Origin: Polytrichum commune
Taxonomy: Eukaryota > Streptophyta > Polytrichopsida > Polytrichales > Polytrichaceae
DNA length: 64,000 nt
Direction: 5' to 3'
NCBI GenBank assembly: GCA_950295325.1
Contig: OX485808.1
Location: 42,307,180-42,371,179 of the forward strand
The notes under the pieces are model-generated. The model did not search any database. It saw only the letters and a program-made list of their open reading frames with translations, and was not told the DNA's origin. Every line of letters begins with the position of its first letter. The stretch's first letter is position 1. This document shows positions 63,321 through 64,000 of the stretch, one piece after another. The position numbers and the translations under genes are program-made.

Positions 63321-64000
63321 TTGCACAATTCTATAAATTTTGATTGATGGTGTGAATTTTAAAACATGTAACAAAAAACGAATGAAATCATATATCAAAA
63401 TAAAAATGTGCTAGTAGAAAGAAGAAGAAAAAACATATGGGTTGTTCTATGTGCTTATTTGCTAATTACTAATTTTAATACATTTCTTATTATTTTACAT
63501 GGTTTGGTTGTTCATCTAAGGATGACATACATAATGCTTCCAATCACTACAATAAAGAGAACGTGTAACTTATCAAATGCTACTTGTGCATTCAAATCTC
63601 GTTGAGGTACAAAAGTGTACGGTTGTCATAAAGATATTATCTTTAGGTGTCATAGTTGATTCTACATATGTGTGTATTGTCGTCTTAGGGAATCTTTAAC
63701 TATGAACACTATGAAGAACTTTTGACATGTAGTAAGAAGCATTTCGAACCAATTCACATACGACAACCTATTTGCAAAGACATTGAGAAGTGGTGGGTGA
63801 TCAATGAGCAAACAAAGATGGATGAATATGTCTGGCATCGTGAATTGCATGCATTAGCATTGTCAATCCACAAATTATTATGTTTGACACATTGATCCCA
63901 AAGATGTAACTTGTCAACATGTAAAAAATATAAGTTCCTAGTTTTGGTATAGACGGTTTTGTAACGTAGTTTTGAGGATCACATAAATTGATTTAAAATT
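63320..64000. other. AT-rich spacer at the window end
   Basis: No repeat, RNA or protein feature recognised. Confidence 0.5.

Overview
This is nuclear DNA of a land plant. Five protein-coding genes lie in 64 kb, separated by AT-rich, repeat-dense spacers. Three of the genes are split by many short introns (mostly GT-AG, two GC-AG). Two encode long uninterrupted proteins (an mTERF protein and a TPR-SET protein). The plant assignment rests on a phytepsin-type aspartic proteinase with an internal saposin-like insert, a CHR18/SMARCAL1-type helicase, an organellar mTERF protein, and telo-box motifs in leaders. I cannot fix the species; a seed-free plant (bryophyte, lycophyte or fern) is a guess from the protein sequences and spacer style.

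Layout. 1-1430 is a tandem array next to a GC-rich patch, possibly the 5' region of a gene reading off the left edge. RPB6 (six exons, + strand) is at 4110-5636. 5.7-10.6 kb is spacer with MITE-like elements. The mTERF gene (435 aa, + strand) is at 11694-13001, flanked on both sides by its own tandem duplications. The TPR-SET gene (772 aa, - strand) is at 15626-17944, with four leader repeats upstream. 19.6-32.8 kb is a nested repeat zone with no intact gene. The SMARCAL1-like gene (30 exons, 982 aa, + strand) is at 34403-46562, preceded by another tandem array. 46.6-52.7 kb is spacer with a broken coding-like stretch and a MITE. The phytepsin gene (12 exons, 504 aa, - strand) is at 52716-56396. 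56.6-64 kb is spacer with two MITE copies and LINE-like remnants.

The genes are not a pathway: they are housekeeping or organelle-related functions (transcription, organelle gene expression, replication-fork repair, vacuolar proteolysis, probable protein methylation). The most notable pattern is repeated duplication next to or inside genes. Three identified genes, and perhaps the one off the left edge, carry 3-4 diverged tandem copies in the sequence just upstream of the start codon. In two of these every full copy carries a telo-box. RPB6 intron 1 holds a degenerate second copy of exon 1. Inside the helicase gene an exon set coding a HARP-like module has been triplicated with intron phases kept.

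Exon models were built by hand from frame continuity and splice consensus. All give closed reading frames, but no transcript or database check was possible.
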